Source: CAYGZL01 sp964354345
GTDB lineage: Bacteria > Chloroflexota > Anaerolineae > Anaerolineales > UBA4823
Direction of reading: 5' to 3'
DNA length: 36,118 nt
Assembly (NCBI GenBank): GCA_964354345.1
Contig: CAYGZL010000009.1
Location: 1-36,118, forward strand
The translations under genes and the position numbers were made by a program. Position 1 is the first letter of the stretch. Each line of letters starts with the position of its first letter. This document shows, piece after piece, positions 14,606-22,487 of the stretch. Under the pieces are notes generated by a model. The model did not search any database. It saw nothing but the letters and a program-made list of their open reading frames with translations, and had not been told where the DNA came from.

Positions 14606-16140
14606 CCTCTCGATACTTGATTGGAGTCGACCTGGGCACCAGCAGCACCAAATCCGCTCTGTACACCACGGATGGAAAGCTTGTTGCAGTTGCGACAGAA
14701 GAAGTCCCGCTGTATTATCCCAAACCAGGGGTGGTTGAACAAGAAAATGATGACTTTTACCGCACAGCTGCCCGCACGGTGCAAACCTGCCTGCAAACCA
14801 GCGGTATTGATCCGCGCGCGGTGGCAGCGATTGCCTGCGACAGCCAGATGGCCGGCATCGGCGCGGTGGATGAAGACTACAATCCCGCTATCCGGTTTGA
14901 TTCCTGGCTGGATATGCGCTGCCAGCCATATATTGATTATCTGAACCAGAACTACGGTGAGTTGGTCACCCGCTTGACGGGCTGCCCGCCGACCTGCGCT
15001 CACGGCCCAAAAATCCTGTGGTGGAAAGAAGAACAGCCGGAGGCATACCGCCGGGTGTGCAAGTTCCTCACTCCTGCTGGCTACGTCGCGGGAAAGATGG
15101 CCGGCTTGCGTGGCGAAGACGCATTCATGGATTACACCTTCATCCATTTCTCAGGCTTTAGCGATGCACAGCAAGGTCAATGGTCGTCAGAATTATGCAG
15201 CCGGCTAGGTGTCAGTATGAATAAGTTGCCACGCATCGTCGAACCATGGCATCGTGTTGGCGAAGTGACTCCCCCGGCAGCCAGGGATTTCGGTCTGGCG
15301 CCAGGCACGATCGTCGCCGCCGGTTGCGGGGATACAGCCGCTAATGCACTGGGTGGAGGGATCGTACGCTCTGGGATGCTCTTCGATGTGGCTGGGACAG
15401 CCGCTGTGCTGGCAGGATGTATCGATACCTATGTCGCGGACGTAAAAAATCGCGCCTTGCTGACCATGCGCTCAGTCATTCCAGGTCTTTGGAACCCCCT
15501 GGCTTACATCGCGGGTGGTGGAATCGCCCTGCGTTGGTTTCGTGACCAGTTCTTCAACCAGTCACGCGGTCAACCCGGTGATCCATCACCTGAGTTGTAC
15601 GACCGGATGATTGAACTGGCCAATACGGTTCTACCCGGCGCACAAGGTCTATTCTTCTCGCCCCATCTGGGTGGACGGATCTGTCCGGCGACGCCTGCCA
15701 TGCGTGGCGCCTGGTTGGGCTTCTCGTGGGGTCACACCCAGGCACATTTCACTCGCGCCATCCTGGAGAGTGTAGCCTACGAATATGCATACTACCTGCG
15801 CATCCTGAGCGAGTTGATTCCTGATCTAAACCTGGTCGAGACGCGGGTCGTTGGGGGCGGGGCACGCAGCCCGGTCTGGAACCAGATTAAAGCCGATGTG
15901 CTGGGAGTGCCATACCAAACCTTACAAGGCAGCGAGTTCGGCTCGTGGGGGAGTGCCATGATCGCTGGTAAAGCTGCTGGTCTATTTACTGACCTGGCCA
16001 GCGTGGCATACGAACACGCCGTTCTGGATGGAGCGCCTGCCCGTCCCATTCCCGCTGTCCACGCCGTCTACCAACCGCTGGTCGGCCAATCCATCCACTG
16101 GCAGGAGGTTTTGAGTCAGGTATTTATCAATCTCAGTTGA
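14602..16140 (+). CDS. FGGY-family carbohydrate kinase
   Basis: This 512-residue kinase of the xylulokinase/gluconokinase group phosphorylates a sugar, polyol or sugar acid. The N-terminal phosphate-binding motif DLGTSSTKSALY is at 10-21, the catalytic base is D244 (CGDTAAN), and the C-terminal adenosine motif is VVGGGARSPVWNQIKADVLG. It differs from the XylB of the minus arm at the substrate-side loops (SQMAGIGAVDEDY, FDSWLDMRC versus SGQMMG and IIWADQR), so the two kinases probably have different substrates. It is the last gene of the plus arm and ends 19 bases from the oppositely oriented dehydrogenase gene; no clear terminator separates the arms. Confidence 0.85.
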   Translation: MTSRYLIGVDLGTSSTKSALYTTDGKLVAVATEEVPLYYPKPGVVEQENDDFYRTAARTVQTCLQTSGIDPRAVAAIACDSQMAGIGAVDEDYNPAIRFDSWLDMRCQPYIDYLNQNYGELVTRLTGCPPTCAHGPKILWWKEEQPEAYRRVCKFLTPAGYVAGKMAGLRGEDAFMDYTFIHFSGFSDAQQGQWSSELCSRLGVSMNKLPRIVEPWHRVGEVTPPAARDFGLAPGTIVAAGCGDTAANALGGGIVRSGMLFDVAGTAAVLAGCIDTYVADVKNRALLTMRSVIPGLWNPLAYIAGGGIALRWFRDQFFNQSRGQPGDPSPELYDRMIELANTVLPGAQGLFFSPHLGGRICPATPAMRGAWLGFSWGHTQAHFTRAILESVAYEYAYYLRILSELIPDLNLVETRVVGGGARSPVWNQIKADVLGVPYQTLQGSEFGSWGSAMIAGKAAGLFTDLASVAYEHAVLDGAPARPIPAVHAVYQPLVGQSIHWQEVLSQVFINLS

Positions 16141-16159
16141 GTGAAATTCCGAGTTTGAC

Positions 16160-17179
16160 TCAGGCAATATCAATAAACACTTTCATCGTTTTATCGCGCT
16201 GCTGGTCAATAAATTGGTAAGCCGCCAGGTAATCCGCCATGCCGAAATGCCTGGACATCAAAGGCCCGGTAATTACCTGCCCCGCTGCGATCAGCGCTAC
16301 TGCCTTTTGATAATCCTGGCGTTGGTACATCAAGGTGCCCTGCAAGGTCAACTCGCGATCCTGCACCAGGCCTAAATCAACCCGCGGCTTTTCGCCAAAG
16401 ACGCCCACCACAACGATCCTACCGCCTTTCTCGATGCTCTCGATGGCGGCGGTCATCGTACTCTCCACACCGACGCATTCGAGCGCAACCTTAAAGCCCT
16501 GCCCGCCGAAGACGCGCCGGGTTGCCTCTTTTAAACCCTCTTTTGCCGGATTGGATGTGAAATCCAGGTCACATTGGTGCGCCACTTCAAGACGATATTC
16601 ACTCAAATCTGTGATCAAAACCTGAGCGCTGGAAGCACGCGCCACCTGAGCCACCAGATTGCCGATCGGTCCTGCGCCCAAGACTGCCACATTCTTACCC
16701 CGCAAATCGCCTGCCCGTCCAACTGCATGCACCGCTACGGAAACCGGCTCTACCATGGCGCCTTGCTCGTAAGAGAAGCTGTCTGGCAGGGGGATGATCT
16801 TCTCCGCCTCGGTCACCCACAACTCCTGGGCGCAGCCGGGAGCTTGAAAACCCTGGACTTTTAACCTGTCGCAGATGTGGTAATCACCACGCCGGCAGGG
16901 AGCGCATTCACCACATACAATCTGAGGCATCGATGTTACTTTACTACCCACGCTCAATCCACTAACTCCCTCGCCTACCGCTTCCAGGATGGCCGAAAAC
17001 TCATGCCCCTGTACGACCGGGTAGCTAGTATAGGGATGTTTCCCATGAAAGACGTGGATATCCGACCCGCACACTCCGATGCGCTGAACGCGCAATAATA
17101 CCTGTCCCGGACCTGGTCGCGGGGCTTCGATCTCATGAATTTCGATCTTACCAGGCGCAATCATGACCGCTTGTTTCAT
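16160..17179 (-). CDS. Zinc-dependent MDR polyol dehydrogenase
   Basis: This 339-residue sorbitol/xylitol-dehydrogenase-type protein is the last gene of the minus arm. Catalytic zinc residues are C37 (GVCGSD) and H59-E60 (QGHE); the structural site is complete (C89, C92, C95, C103). The nucleotide loop is VLGAGPIGN. The start at 17179 has AAGGAGG with 7-base spacing; a longer reading frame to 17248 runs into the upstream SDR gene and is rejected. The substrate cannot be assigned. Neighbouring SDR and xylulokinase genes suggest a pentitol or ketose step. Confidence 0.85.
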   Translation of the reverse strand: MKQAVMIAPGKIEIHEIEAPRPGPGQVLLRVQRIGVCGSDIHVFHGKHPYTSYPVVQGHEFSAILEAVGEGVSGLSVGSKVTSMPQIVCGECAPCRRGDYHICDRLKVQGFQAPGCAQELWVTEAEKIIPLPDSFSYEQGAMVEPVSVAVHAVGRAGDLRGKNVAVLGAGPIGNLVAQVARASSAQVLITDLSEYRLEVAHQCDLDFTSNPAKEGLKEATRRVFGGQGFKVALECVGVESTMTAAIESIEKGGRIVVVGVFGEKPRVDLGLVQDRELTLQGTLMYQRQDYQKAVALIAAGQVITGPLMSRHFGMADYLAAYQFIDQQRDKTMKVFIDIA

Positions 17180-17193
17180 AGAATTACCTCCTT

Positions 17194-17988
17194 TTATGCA
17201 ACCACCTGTAACCAGCCGCCATCTACATAGTAGGTCGAGCCGACGCAATAACTGGCGCGGTCAGAGCATAGAAACACAAAGAAATTAGCCAGTTCTTCCG
17301 GTGAGGCAAAGCGACCGATCGGCGCGTTCTGTTTGGCGATGCCCTCCAGATACTGCTCGGGGGTCGTCCCTGTACCGGTTGTTAGCTGGGTAGCCGTCTT
17401 CATCCAATCGGGGGTCAGGATCAAACCGGGATTGATGCAGTTTACCCGGATATTGTCACTGACCACCTCGTTCGCCAGTGTCTTTGAGAACATCATTAAG
17501 GCAGCTTTGGTGGTGTTATAAATCGGTTCATAATCCAATGGTTGCTTGGCGCAGATTGAGGCGTTATGCAAGATCACACCTCCACCTCGCTGGCGCATAA
17601 ACGGCACCAGCCCACGCGCCAGACGTACCGCGGCCATGACATGTAAATCCCAGTAATATTGCCACTTCTCGTCCTGGGCTGTCATGATTTTCTCATTGCT
17701 ACCCGTACCGGCGTTATTGATCAGGATGTCGGCACCACTGAATTCATGTTCCGCTGTCGCTACCACTCGATCCACATCGTCTGCTTTAGCCACATCGGCT
17801 GGAACCCCTACCACTTGCACCTCGTAGCGGGTATGTAATTCCTGCACCCGCTCAGCCAGACGCGCTCCATCCCGGGCGCAAAGCAGCAGGTGGACGCCTT
17901 CTTGAGCCAGGCCATGCGCCACCGCCAGACCAATCCCGATACTCCCACCGGTGATGACCGCGACTTTACCCTTCAATCCAAGATCCAT
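17194..17988 (-). CDS. Short-chain dehydrogenase/reductase (SDR)
   Basis: This 264-residue classical SDR has the cofactor loop TGGSIGIG at 13-20, NNAG at 91-94 and the catalytic S144, Y157 and K161 (YNTTK). A C-terminal VDGG motif closes the fold. A D residue after the second strand is absent (LLLCARDGARL), and Arg39 is consistent with NADP use, though this is weak evidence. It lies 14 bases upstream of the MDR gene and 27 bases downstream of the xylulokinase, in one operon. AGGAGG is 5 bases from the ATG. Likely an oxidoreductase for a ketose/polyol pair. Confidence 0.85.
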   Translation of the reverse strand: MDLGLKGKVAVITGGSIGIGLAVAHGLAQEGVHLLLCARDGARLAERVQELHTRYEVQVVGVPADVAKADDVDRVVATAEHEFSGADILINNAGTGSNEKIMTAQDEKWQYYWDLHVMAAVRLARGLVPFMRQRGGGVILHNASICAKQPLDYEPIYNTTKAALMMFSKTLANEVVSDNIRVNCINPGLILTPDWMKTATQLTTGTGTTPEQYLEGIAKQNAPIGRFASPEELANFFVFLCSDRASYCVGSTYYVDGGWLQVVA

Positions 17989-18015
17989 GCTTTCCTCCTC
18001 AGGGTTTACAGCCTG

Positions 18016-19545
18016 TCATAATTCTGCCAGTTGGTCATACAGCGGTACAAAAGCTTCGTAACAGTAGTTAAAGAGTTTGTATAACCGCTCATATTTCTCC
18101 TTAACTTGCAAGTTGGGCAAGATGGTATCAACGATCGGCGTCAAGGCTTCCGCGATGCTGAAATCCTTGAAGATACCTACCGCCACGCCGCCAGCCAAAG
18201 CCGCGCCCAGCGAAGTGGCTTCTTCCAGCAATGCCGGGCGAACGATGGGAACACCGTATATATCCGCCATGATCTGCCGCCAGACGCGCCCGCGCGCCCC
18301 GCCGCCGATCACCCGCATTGCCTCCACCTGTGCACCCTGCTCCAGGAATGCTTCCAGAATGACGCGCAGGTTGAAGGTTATCCCTTCCAGAGTAGCGCGG
18401 ATAATATCAGCCCGGGTGTGCTTCACGGTCAGTCCGAAATAAACCGCACGCGCCCTGGGGTTCCAGCGCGGTGAACGCTCCCCCATCAGGTAAGGGAAAT
18501 ACAGGAGGTTGTTCGCCCCCGGGGGCGACTGCTCTACCTGCAGGTTCATTAAGTCGTAGGGGCTGATCTCTTGTTGGGAGGCGGCTTGTTTTTCTGGTTC
18601 ACAGAAAATATCGCGCAGCCATTGGTAAGAACCACCGGCAGCCTGCATCGTCCCGGTTGGATGGTACATCCCTGGCACTAGATGCACCCAGGTAAATGTG
18701 CGCTGCTTGGGATCCAGGATCGGCTGGTTAGTGGCAATTCCGATCCAGGACGAGGAGCCAATGTAATTATAGGCGCTGCCTTCACACACAACACCTGCTC
18801 CCACCGCCGCGCAGCAACCATCTCCACCCCCAATCACCACCGGCGTTCCGGCTGCCAGACCGGTTTCTGCAGCAACACCGGGCAGCACCTCGCCAACTAC
18901 ATCGGTTGAAGCGTGTAGTTCGGGCAATCGCTGCGGGTCAAACTGGATCGCCTGTAAGATCGGTGCGGACCAGTCACGTTTCTTCAGATCGAGCAAATTC
19001 ATCCCTGAGGCGTCCGAATAATCCGTGACAAAATTGCCGGTCATCCGGGCAACGATAAAATCCTTGGCATGGACGAACTTATACGCCTGGGCGAAGATAT
19101 CGGGCTGATGTTTGCGGATCCATAAAATTTTCTCGCCGGAATATGACGGGCTGGCGCGGTGCCCGGTGATGCGGTAGGTCTCCTCCCGTCCAACACGCTC
19201 GAGCCACACATCCGCCTCAGCCACAGCCCGTTGGTCAGCCCAGATGATGGCGTTACGCAGCGGGCGCGCCTGTCGATCCAACGCCACACAGCCCATCATT
19301 TGCCCAGAGAACGCGACACAAGCGATCTCTGCCGGCGAGACATGCGCCTGATTGAGTAAGGCCTGGGTAGATTGGCAGATTGCCTGCCACCAATCCTCCG
19401 GGTTCTGTTCGACCCAATTTACCTGCGGATACTCCGTTCCATATCCGATAAAAGCGCTGGCCAGCACCTGTCCAGCTTTGTCATAGAGCGAGGCTTTATT
19501 ACCCGTGGTGCCTAAATCATGCGCCAGAATTAATTGCTTCGGCAT
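18016..19545 (-). CDS. xylB: Xylulokinase
   Basis: This 509-residue FGGY kinase probably phosphorylates D-xylulose to xylulose-5-phosphate. The N-terminal motif is HDLGTTGNKASLYD (9-22). The xylulokinase-type signature SGQMMG (80-85) and IIWADQRA (100-107) are present, catalytic D242 is in GGGDGCCAAVGAG, and the C-terminal block RVIGGGARGRVWRQIMADIYGVP is intact. AAGGAG precedes the ATG. It lies 12 bases after the first gene of the minus arm. It gives the strongest hint that the minus arm feeds the pentose-phosphate pathway. Another ketose kinase activity is possible. Confidence 0.85.
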   Translation of the reverse strand: MPKQLILAHDLGTTGNKASLYDKAGQVLASAFIGYGTEYPQVNWVEQNPEDWWQAICQSTQALLNQAHVSPAEIACVAFSGQMMGCVALDRQARPLRNAIIWADQRAVAEADVWLERVGREETYRITGHRASPSYSGEKILWIRKHQPDIFAQAYKFVHAKDFIVARMTGNFVTDYSDASGMNLLDLKKRDWSAPILQAIQFDPQRLPELHASTDVVGEVLPGVAAETGLAAGTPVVIGGGDGCCAAVGAGVVCEGSAYNYIGSSSWIGIATNQPILDPKQRTFTWVHLVPGMYHPTGTMQAAGGSYQWLRDIFCEPEKQAASQQEISPYDLMNLQVEQSPPGANNLLYFPYLMGERSPRWNPRARAVYFGLTVKHTRADIIRATLEGITFNLRVILEAFLEQGAQVEAMRVIGGGARGRVWRQIMADIYGVPIVRPALLEEATSLGAALAGGVAVGIFKDFSIAEALTPIVDTILPNLQVKEKYERLYKLFNYCYEAFVPLYDQLAEL

Positions 19546-19557
19546 ACAAGCAGCTCC

Positions 19558-20595
19558 TTAGAAGCGTAATAATGTTTTGATTGTCTGGCCAGTTACCGCC
19601 AGTGCCAGCGCTTGATGGATCTGTTCGATTGGAAACTCAACCGTAATAAACTCTCGGTGGCTCAATTTCCCCTGTGCGATCCATTCGCAGAGCGGCTCCT
19701 GGGCGGCAGCCTCTCGGAAACGGGTTGGCCATTGATGGATGATCAGGTTGAAGTTATATGGACCGCGGTTCTTTTCAACCCGAATTGAGGGAGTGTCAAT
19801 CACGCCATAAACACCGATCGTTCCACCCAGTTTGACCAACGGCAACGCCAGATTGATAATCGCTTCTTTTCCTACCGCATCAATCAATGCATCAAAAGGT
19901 TTACCGCGTTGCTGTACCAGATCTTGCAGGAGGGCTGCATCGGGAGGATAGGCTGCCTCGGCGCCCATCTCGAGTGCTTTCTGACGCTTCTCGGGCAGGA
20001 GTTCGACACAGATAACCTGACCCAGACCCAGTAACCGGGCGAACTTGATAAAGCTCAAACCAACCGGACCAGCGCCAAAGACGACGATATCGTCACCGGG
20101 CTGCAAGTTGAAATCTCCGAACGCACCATAGACCTCGCGCCAGGTGCACAGCAGCACTGCGTCTTCCACAGGAATGTCAGGTGGCACGACACGCATGATC
20201 TCATACACTTCGAAATAACCATGCTGCGCATCGGCGACTCCATCCGCTATCATCGCTGGATGATCCCCGGCCAGCAAGTATTCCGAAAAGCCGCCCCAGC
20301 CGCTGGCATAGTGGGGGTCCGTCGTCTGAAGCAGCAGCCCACCAACCACCCGGTCGCCCACTTTGAACGAACGCACCTTTGCACCCACTGCGTCCACGAT
20401 GCCGACTGTCTCGTGACCGAGCAACAGTGGGTATTGTTCCATACCTGGAAAGTGACCCTCAATTAGCTTGCGGTCAGTTGCGTTGCACAGGCAGGTTGCC
20501 TCCGTTCGGATGCGGGCTTCATATAAACCAGGAATCGGATCTGGTACCTCGACAAATTTCACCTCGTTCGGTTGAATAACAGCCACTGATTTCAT
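19558..20595 (-). CDS. MDR-family alcohol dehydrogenase lacking the structural zinc site
   Basis: This 345-residue protein is the first gene of the minus arm. Catalytic zinc residues C37 (CNATD) and H61-E62 (LGHE) and the nucleotide loop VFGAGPVGLSF are present. The loop that normally holds four structural-zinc cysteines instead reads VVGGLLLQTTDPHYASGWGG, with none. Such one-zinc members include some sugar and sorbose-type dehydrogenases. GGGAG lies 8 bases before the ATG. The gene is driven from the divergent promoter shared with gntR. Confidence 0.8.
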   Translation of the reverse strand: MKSVAVIQPNEVKFVEVPDPIPGLYEARIRTEATCLCNATDRKLIEGHFPGMEQYPLLLGHETVGIVDAVGAKVRSFKVGDRVVGGLLLQTTDPHYASGWGGFSEYLLAGDHPAMIADGVADAQHGYFEVYEIMRVVPPDIPVEDAVLLCTWREVYGAFGDFNLQPGDDIVVFGAGPVGLSFIKFARLLGLGQVICVELLPEKRQKALEMGAEAAYPPDAALLQDLVQQRGKPFDALIDAVGKEAIINLALPLVKLGGTIGVYGVIDTPSIRVEKNRGPYNFNLIIHQWPTRFREAAAQEPLCEWIAQGKLSHREFITVEFPIEQIHQALALAVTGQTIKTLLRF

Positions 20596-20637
20596 CGCAC
20601 GAACTCCCTCGTCTGCTTTACGGAATGGGATAGGCTC

Positions 20638-20666
20638 TTGACGATATTTTCTGCCAATTATATAAT
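20638..20666 (+). promoter_or_regulatory. Promoter of the gntR regulator gene
   Basis: TTGACG (20638-20643), a 17-base spacer and consensus TATAAT (20661-20666). The operator starts at the next base, so the regulator probably represses its own gene. Confidence 0.75.
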
Positions 20667-20685
20667 TGTAATGACAGGATTACAA
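20657..20685 (-). promoter_or_regulatory. Promoter of the minus-strand catabolic operon
   Basis: On the minus strand, TTGTAA (20680-20685), a 17-base spacer and TATAAT (20657-20662). Its -10 box overlaps the gntR -10 box through the palindrome CAATTATATAATTG (20655-20668), and the operator covers its -35 box and part of the spacer. The two promoters cannot easily be occupied at once. Confidence 0.65.
20667..20684. promoter_or_regulatory. Operator copy 2 (18-bp inverted repeat)
   Basis: TGTAATGACAGGATTACA, identical over all 18 bases to the site at 8828-8845. It lies between the divergent gntR and minus-arm promoters. The arms TGTAAT/ATTACA fit a dimeric GntR-type winged-helix regulator; the adjacent regulator gene is the obvious candidate. 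Confidence 0.8.
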
Positions 20686-20713
20686 GGGTATAAGGTCGTT
20701 ATTAAATAACCTG

Positions 20714-21526
20714 ATGAGTACTTTCACTGACACCATCGATTTTGACAGCCCGATCCCTTATTACCTGCAACTGATTAAGCTGCTCAAGGAGAAAATCACG
20801 GCGAGTGATTGGAAATCCGGCGACCAGTTGCCTAGTGAGCCCGAGATGTGCGAACGCTTCAGCGTTTCCCGTACCGTCGTTCGCCAGGCGCTACAGGAGA
20901 TTGAGCTGGAGGGGTTGATCGTGCGGCGAAAAGGCAAGGGCACCTTCGTGGCGGAACCCAAAATCAACGAAAACCTGGCGCAGAAGCTGACCGGGTTCTA
21001 CCAGGACATGGTCGAACTCGGCAAGCGACCCGTCACTCAGGTATTACGCCAGGAAATCATCTCCGCCCCGAGCCACGTCGCCCAATATCTCCACCAGGCG
21101 CCCGGTACGCCAGTCATCGTCCTCCAGCGCCTGCGTTTCGTAGATAACGAGCCGATCGTGCTGGTGACCAGTTACCTGCCATATACACTCTGCCCTCAAC
21201 TGGCAACCGAAGACTTGACCGACCAATCCCTGTATGCCGTGCTGGAAAAAAAATATGGGCTCAGGATCGCCCGCGGCCGGCGTTACATCGAGGCTGTCGC
21301 CGCCAACGAAACCGAAGCCAGCCTGCTACATATAGAAGAGGGTGCGCCACTGATTTCGTTGGATAGCGTCAGCTTTTTGGATAACGGTGCACCGGTAGAG
21401 TACTACCACGCCGTCCATCGCGGCGACCGCTCGCGCTTCGAGGTTGAATTGGTGCGCGTGCGTGAAACACCACCGCCACACCCGATAGCAGCGGATCCCA
21501 CTATCCAACTACCCCCAGGTAATTAA
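20714..21526 (+). CDS. GntR-family transcriptional regulator (HutC/UTRA subfamily)
   Basis: This 270-residue regulator has an N-terminal winged helix-turn-helix at about residues 12-78 (IPYYLQLIKLLKEKI, then LPSEPEMCERFSVSRTVVRQAL and the wing GLIVRRKGKGTFVAEP). A UTRA effector-binding domain follows at about 98-245. HutC-type members sense small carbohydrate or amino-acid-derived ligands and mostly repress. It is divergent from the minus-arm operon, and an identical operator sits here and at the plus arm 11.8 kb away, so it probably controls both arms and itself. The inducer is unknown. No clear Shine-Dalgarno sequence precedes the ATG. Confidence 0.9.
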   Translation: MSTFTDTIDFDSPIPYYLQLIKLLKEKITASDWKSGDQLPSEPEMCERFSVSRTVVRQALQEIELEGLIVRRKGKGTFVAEPKINENLAQKLTGFYQDMVELGKRPVTQVLRQEIISAPSHVAQYLHQAPGTPVIVLQRLRFVDNEPIVLVTSYLPYTLCPQLATEDLTDQSLYAVLEKKYGLRIARGRRYIEAVAANETEASLLHIEEGAPLISLDSVSFLDNGAPVEYYHAVHRGDRSRFEVELVRVRETPPPHPIAADPTIQLPPGN

Positions 21527-21561
21527 TCATCCGGTTGTTTATTTATCAACGTTTCAGTGAT

Positions 21562-22467
21562 TCACGGATTGGCTGCACAACGAAAACCGATCATACTGGC
21601 GCGATCGTCGGGGAGATAACAGTTGTGACTCGCCGTATGCAGGGTTACCCAAACATTGTCCCAACCGCCCCCCCGCACCACCCGAAATTCCCCGCTGACC
21701 GGTCCAGGAGGATTGCTGTATGGTGAAAGGTTGTAATAATTGTCGAGCCACCAATCGTTGACCCACTCCCACACGTTGCCCGCCATATCCAACGCACCGT
21801 ACGGACTCGCTCCAGCCGGGTAGCTACCCACCCGCGCCGTGTCGCCCACGCAGTAACTGAATGTGGCGTTGTTCCAAGAATTCGCCAGCGTGCAGTCAGG
21901 TAGCTGGTCGCCCCATGGATAGGTGCGCGTATCGTTCCCCCCATGAGCAGCCTTCTCCCATTCGGCCTGAGTGGGCAGGCGCTTTCCAACCCACTGACAG
22001 TAATTATGGGCATTAAACCAGGATACATAGACCACTGGATAATGGGCATACGCTGGGTCGGCATAATAGGAAGAACGGGTCCAAGACGAATTGTAACGCG
22101 GCGATGCGCATTCCCCGGCTGCCACACATTGAGCATATTGAGAGTTGGTGACCTCGTACTTATCAATCGAATACGTGTCCAGGTAAACCGTATGCAGGGG
22201 CAGTTCGTCTGCCTCGCAATCCTGCCCACCGTTATGATCCGGGTTACAACCCATCTGGAACTCGCCCGCGGGGACGAGTACCATCTCACCATGTGGGGTA
22301 GGCGGAGCGTTGAGAATAACGAGGGGCAAAAAGAACGTCTGAGCAGACAGGTTGACCGATAGAGCGGTTGGCTGATTGAAAGCTTTGGTCGTGCTGCCAA
22401 CACCGGCTGACAGCAGGAGTCCCAGAAGAATGATAATGGTTGACCAACTTATGAGACGTGTTTTCAT
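21562..22467 (-). CDS. Exported SUMF1 (formylglycine-generating-enzyme fold) domain protein
   Basis: This 301-residue protein has an N-terminal signal/anchor (MKTRLISWSTIIILLGLLLSAG region) and then a SUMF1 domain from about residue 60 to the end: MVLVPAGEFQMGC, EVTNSQYAQC, PVVYVSWFNAHNYCQWVGKRLPTQAEWEKAA, YPWGD, DMAGNVWEWVNDWW, RGGGW and GFRCAANP. The segment after RGG (WDNVWVTLHTASHNC) lacks the two catalytic cysteines of true formylglycine-generating enzymes, so sulfatase activation is unlikely; a binding or structural role fits better. Between signal and domain lies the short motif TFFLPLVILN. It is the last gene of the secreted-protein block. A decayed paralogue lies at 31444-31800. Confidence 0.85.
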   Translation of the reverse strand: MKTRLISWSTIIILLGLLLSAGVGSTTKAFNQPTALSVNLSAQTFFLPLVILNAPPTPHGEMVLVPAGEFQMGCNPDHNGGQDCEADELPLHTVYLDTYSIDKYEVTNSQYAQCVAAGECASPRYNSSWTRSSYYADPAYAHYPVVYVSWFNAHNYCQWVGKRLPTQAEWEKAAHGGNDTRTYPWGDQLPDCTLANSWNNATFSYCVGDTARVGSYPAGASPYGALDMAGNVWEWVNDWWLDNYYNLSPYSNPPGPVSGEFRVVRGGGWDNVWVTLHTASHNCYLPDDRASMIGFRCAANP

Positions 22468-22487
22468 GAGATTCGCTCCGATTTTTC

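Noticed and set aside
14578..15147. Minus-strand 189-codon open frame antisense to the FGGY kinase
   Set aside because: It lies wholly opposite the conserved start of the kinase and the previous gene, with no family signal.
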